Shown: positions 61,060-64,000 of the stretch, in pieces
Layout: the number at the start of each line of letters is the position of its first letter
Numbering within the stretch: position 1 is the stretch's first letter
Assembly: GCA_020636745.1 (NCBI GenBank)
Contig: JACJXH010000008.1
Coordinates: 1-64,000 of the forward strand
From: Lentimicrobiaceae bacterium
Lineage (GTDB): Bacteria > Bacteroidota > Bacteroidia > Bacteroidales > Lentimicrobiaceae
Direction: 5' to 3'
Length of the DNA: 64,000 nt
Program-made: the position numbers and the translations under genes
The notes under the pieces: generated by a model
Database searches by the model: none
The model's input: the letters and a program-made list of their open reading frames with translations, nothing else
What the model was told of the DNA's origin: nothing

Positions 61060-61716
61060 CTAATTTTCTTCTTGAAGGTCAGGATTTCTCGAACGTTGAA
61101 CCCAAATGATGATGCCAACCACAACCAGGGCCATAGGAGGCAGAATCATAAGTCCGTTGTTAACATATCCCAGGTCATAAAAAGCTTTGGGCATTACATG
61201 ATAACCCCATATTGTGCCTGAGCCGAGTAATTCGCGGAAAAATGCTACAATGACCAGGATTACTCCGTAACCAAATCCATTCCCAATCCCGTCGACGAAG
61301 GAATGCCATGGCTTATTGGCCATTGCAAATGCCTCCAAACGTCCCATAATGATGCAGTTGGTGATGATAAGTCCTACAAAAACAGAGAGCTGTTTACTTA
61401 CATCATAAACATATGCTTTAAGTATTTGGTCAACCAGAATTACAAGTGCTGCAATAACCACAAGCTGCACAATAATTCGGATTCGGGGCGGGATGGTATT
61501 GCGCAACAGCGAAATCAGCAGGTTTGACATAGCCGTAACCACAGTTACTGACAGTGCCATTACAAAAGCCGGTTCAAGTTTGACTGTAACAGCAAGTGCT
61601 GAACATATGCCAAGCACCTGCACTGTGATGGGGTTATCTTTATTGAGAGGCCCGAGCAGCAGCTTTTTAGTCTTTGCAGAGAACAAAGGTTCCTTTTCGG
61701 TTTTTACAGAGCTCAT
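61060..61716 (-). CDS. nqrD: Na+-NQR subunit D
   Basis: A 218-residue six-helix membrane protein. Seen: LGICSALAVTVKLEPAFVM near 30-48 and LIITNCIIMGRLEAFAM near 116-132, matching the cysteine motifs of NqrE, plus NGFGYGVILVIVAFFRELLG near 148-167. Its start overlaps the nqrC stop (ATGA). Confidence 0.96.
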   Translation of the reverse strand: MSSVKTEKEPLFSAKTKKLLLGPLNKDNPITVQVLGICSALAVTVKLEPAFVMALSVTVVTAMSNLLISLLRNTIPPRIRIIVQLVVIAALVILVDQILKAYVYDVSKQLSVFVGLIITNCIIMGRLEAFAMANKPWHSFVDGIGNGFGYGVILVIVAFFRELLGSGTIWGYHVMPKAFYDLGYVNNGLMILPPMALVVVGIIIWVQRSRNPDLQEEN

Positions 61717-62474
61717 ATAGCTTTTTGTTTTTTAATATACATTACATAATTTTCCAGACAATCTTTGATCATGTTACTAACACCTACACTGGTGATTGTA
61801 CCTCCTGAAATGGCATCCACGCCATGTGAAGGGTTGATGTTGGAATTGTTGACGCCTCCTTTAACCACTTTAATGGATACAAAATTGCCGTTTTCGTCAA
61901 GAATTGTTTTACCGGGAAACTGGGAAACAAACATGGGTGTTGAGATTTCAGCACCCAGGCCAGGCGTTTCTCCTTTGTGACCGAAAGTTACACCTACAAC
62001 AGTGGATAAGTCGTTTTTGAGCGCGATGTTTCCCCAAACGGGACCCCACAACCCCATCCCATACATAGGAATGATGTACATTTCTTCTTCTCCAACTTTG
62101 CATGCAAACAAAGGAAATACAGGCTGTTTGGTGCTTTTTCCGGCTTTAAAGTCCTGTTGGGCTTTAAGTTCTGCTTTCAGGTCGATGAGAAATGCTCTTT
62201 GGTTGCCTTTTTCAAATTTTCCGTTGGCATAAACACTTACTTCTTCGCCTTCGCTGGTGATTGTGATCTCTTTTACAATATGCTTATCGTAAAGTTCTTC
62301 GGCGTTAGCGGTGGTTGATTCGATGTTGGCAGACCGCAGGATGTCCTGAATTTTCTCAATTTTAACATTTCTTTCCTGCGCAGGTTTCAGCAATATTGCT
62401 GCAGCGGAAAGCAGTGCTGCTACCAGGATTACCATGATAGAAGCATATCTGAATATATAACCGTTACTGAACAT
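61713..62474 (-). CDS. nqrC: Na+-NQR subunit C
   Basis: A 253-residue periplasm-facing subunit: one N-terminal helix (10-30) and an FMN-binding domain with GVDAISGGTITSVGVSNMI near 222-240. The Thr of SGGTITS is the expected site for the covalently linked FMN (the usual motif is SGAT). Also seen: GKFEKGNQRAFLID near 84-97 and GHKGETPGLGAEIS near 167-180. Confidence 0.96.
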   Translation of the reverse strand: MFSNGYIFRYASIMVILVAALLSAAAILLKPAQERNVKIEKIQDILRSANIESTTANAEELYDKHIVKEITITSEGEEVSVYANGKFEKGNQRAFLIDLKAELKAQQDFKAGKSTKQPVFPLFACKVGEEEMYIIPMYGMGLWGPVWGNIALKNDLSTVVGVTFGHKGETPGLGAEISTPMFVSQFPGKTILDENGNFVSIKVVKGGVNNSNINPSHGVDAISGGTITSVGVSNMIKDCLENYVMYIKKQKAI

Positions 62475-62511
62475 TTTATGGTTTGTTTGGGTAATACAGA
62501 TAAATTAATTG

Positions 62512-63672
62512 TCAGGCTTTAATTGGCTTTGCAGCTCGTTTCAGCCTCTTTTTAATGTTCGATTCTACCACGTAATGGTCAATGAGCGGCGCAAATACGT
62601 TTAAGAGAAGGATTGCAAGCATCATTCCTTCGGGATAAGCAGGATTTAGTACCCTGATAAGCACCGCCATCACCCCGATAAGGAATCCGTAAATAATTTT
62701 GCCTCTGGCTGTTTGTGCTGCTGTAACAGGATCGGTGGCCATAAAAACAGCTCCGAAAGCAAAGCCGCCCATTACCAAATGGTAATAAAACGGGACTTCC
62801 ATATAAGCATTAACGGCCAGCAGGTTAAGTAAACCGCCCATAAAAACGCCTCCCAGCAAAACAGAAATCATAATGCGAAGACTACCTATGCCTGTAACAG
62901 CAAGAATTACTGCTCCTATTAAAATGGCCAGGGTAGAAGTTTCGCCAATTGAGCCCGGAATAAATCCCAGAAACATATCGCTGAAAGAATGTGAGAAGTT
63001 TACAACGCCTGTGCTAACGCCAGCAGCGGCTTCAGCTAATGGTGTTGCCCCTGAAAAAGCATCGGCCTTTTCGGCAATCCAGACTTTGTCGCCTGAGATT
63101 TGTGCCGGATAGGCAAAAAACAGAAAAGCTCTGGCGGTAAGTGCAGGATTTAGTATATTCATTCCAGTTCCACCAAACACTTCTTTGCCGATTACCACAG
63201 CAAAGGCAGTGGCAACTGCAACCATCCATAAAGGGATATCGGGTGGAACAACAAGCGGAATTAACATTCCGGAAACCAGAAATCCTTCGTTTACTTCATG
63301 ATGCCTTATCTGAGCAAAAATAAATTCAATGCCCAGGCCAGTTACATATGAAACGATAATAATCGGTACGATTTTCGCGGCGCCAAATAATACTTTGGCC
63401 CAAAAATCAACCGTTTCTCCCTGTGAAAGAAAATGTTGATGACCGGCATTCCAGATTCCGAAAAGCAGAGCAGGAATCATGGCAATAACCACCACACTCA
63501 TGGTTCGTTTCATATCTATACTGTCACGGATATGACTTCCTTTAAAGGTGGTTTTGTCAGGTACAAAAAGAAAGGTTTCGAAGGCATCAAATGTTGAGTG
63601 CAGCTTTTCGAACTTCCCGCCTTTCTGGAACTGAGGTTTGATTTTATCCAGGTAGCTTCTGAGCGCTTTCAT
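62512..63672 (-). CDS. nqrB: Na+-NQR subunit B
   Basis: A 386-residue membrane subunit with about ten helices. Seen: RSYLDKIKPQFQKGGKFEKL at the start, HEVNEGFLVSGMLIPLVVPP near 124-143, GGTGMNILNPALTARAFLFF near 166-185, the FMN attachment motif FSGATPLAE near 205-213, and MATDPVTAAQTARGKIIYG near 307-325. It carries a covalent FMN and takes part in the sodium channel. Confidence 0.97.
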   Translation of the reverse strand: MKALRSYLDKIKPQFQKGGKFEKLHSTFDAFETFLFVPDKTTFKGSHIRDSIDMKRTMSVVVIAMIPALLFGIWNAGHQHFLSQGETVDFWAKVLFGAAKIVPIIIVSYVTGLGIEFIFAQIRHHEVNEGFLVSGMLIPLVVPPDIPLWMVAVATAFAVVIGKEVFGGTGMNILNPALTARAFLFFAYPAQISGDKVWIAEKADAFSGATPLAEAAAGVSTGVVNFSHSFSDMFLGFIPGSIGETSTLAILIGAVILAVTGIGSLRIMISVLLGGVFMGGLLNLLAVNAYMEVPFYYHLVMGGFAFGAVFMATDPVTAAQTARGKIIYGFLIGVMAVLIRVLNPAYPEGMMLAILLLNVFAPLIDHYVVESNIKKRLKRAAKPIKA

Positions 63673-63739
63673 TCAGTATTGTGTTATTTTTCGATTGAAT
63701 TAGAATTTAATATTTTAATCTCAAAGAACCAGGCTGTTA

Positions 63740-64000
63740 TCAGCTCATTTCTTTTCGCATCAATTCAAGTCCGTGACGAACGATTGACTGAATTTCGGTT
63801 TTCGAAGTGTCAATAAATTCGCATAAGGCAAAGTCTTCAGGTTCAATTTCGTAGATACCCAGATTTTCCATCAGATCGATATCTTCAGCCAAAATGGCTT
63901 TGATGAGCTGAAGCGGATAAATATCCATGGGTAATACTTTTTCAAACTGGCCTGTCATTACATAAGCCCTTACACCTCCATGCATGTTGGTGTCAAAGTT
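63740..64000 (-). CDS. nqrA: Na+-NQR subunit A, 3' part
   Basis: The gene is cut by the window end; 86 codons including the stop are present. The end matches NqrA: DTNMHGGVRAYVMTGQFEKV, PLQLIKAILAEDIDLMENLGI, EPEDFALCEFIDTSKTEIQS and VRHGLELMRKEM. NqrA is the quinone-binding subunit, first gene of the operon. Confidence 0.95.
   Translation of the reverse strand, partial: NFDTNMHGGVRAYVMTGQFEKVLPMDIYPLQLIKAILAEDIDLMENLGIYEIEPEDFALCEFIDTSKTEIQSIVRHGLELMRKEMS

Overview
The window is chromosomal DNA from a member of the Bacteroidota. The evidence is the gene content (type IX secretion/gliding genes porU, porP/sprF, gldJ, porV, porT; a Na+-NQR operon; an UpxY-type antiterminator) and promoters of the Bacteroidota type, with a -7 box TAnnTTTG and, in the best cases, a TTG or TTTG exactly 19 bases upstream. 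A Bacteroidales/Marinilabiliales-like host is my guess; genus is not determinable here.

Region 1-12 kb: an exosortase-family gene, then three genes that look like one nucleotide-sugar route (aminotransferase, GNAT acetyltransferase, membrane-anchored 4,6-dehydratase of the FlaA1/PglF/CapD type), an AAA ATPase with a DUF4143-like C-terminus, and a RemB/Wzi-like outer-membrane protein. Unusually large gaps separate these genes. The gaps hold a directional composite repeat: arrays of a 7-base unit (variable triplet + CGTT), then a conserved terminus, a CTCTGTGAGCC module, and 19-base-period arrays of TCCCGA/TCGGGA hairpins.

Region 12-40 kb: a DinB-like gene, two tandem PorU sortase paralogues, PorP/SprF-like protein, GldJ, MurF, AnmK, a NifX/NifB-type small protein, a putative copper import pair (OprC/NosA-like TonB receptor with both CxxxM and HxM motifs, plus MbnP-like lipoprotein), Upp, a MacB/FtsX-type permease, a polysaccharide-deacetylase-like protein, a degenerate acylphosphatase, an UpxY/NusG-like protein, an M23 peptidase, a small membrane protein, PorV, a GNAT/FemAB-like protein and IspF.

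Region 40.6-44.4 kb: the most unusual stretch. Downstream of a real tRNA-Val(TAC) gene on the minus strand lie 13 tandem tRNA-like fragments, each carrying the tRNA from the D loop through its terminator. Seven near-identical small GIY-YIG nuclease ORFs and one truncated copy are interspersed. The last codons and stop of each GIY-YIG ORF lie inside the tRNA-like sequence. This looks like a tRNA-associated mobile element amplified in tandem (units of 379/380 and 145 bases).

Region 44.4-64 kb: a BamA/TamA-like outer-membrane protein, RecD-like helicase, heptose-7-phosphate kinase, PorT, an FAD-dependent oxidoreductase, a conserved hypothetical, tRNA-Glu(TTC) with rpsT, RadC, WecB, the rpsF-rpsR-rplI operon, a TrmH-type methyltransferase, an NqrM-like small protein, ApbE, and the nqrABCDEF operon read leftwards, with nqrA cut by the window end. 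NqrA-F form the sodium-pumping NADH:quinone reductase, ApbE attaches FMN to NqrB/NqrC, and NqrM is thought to help build the NqrD/NqrE metal centre.
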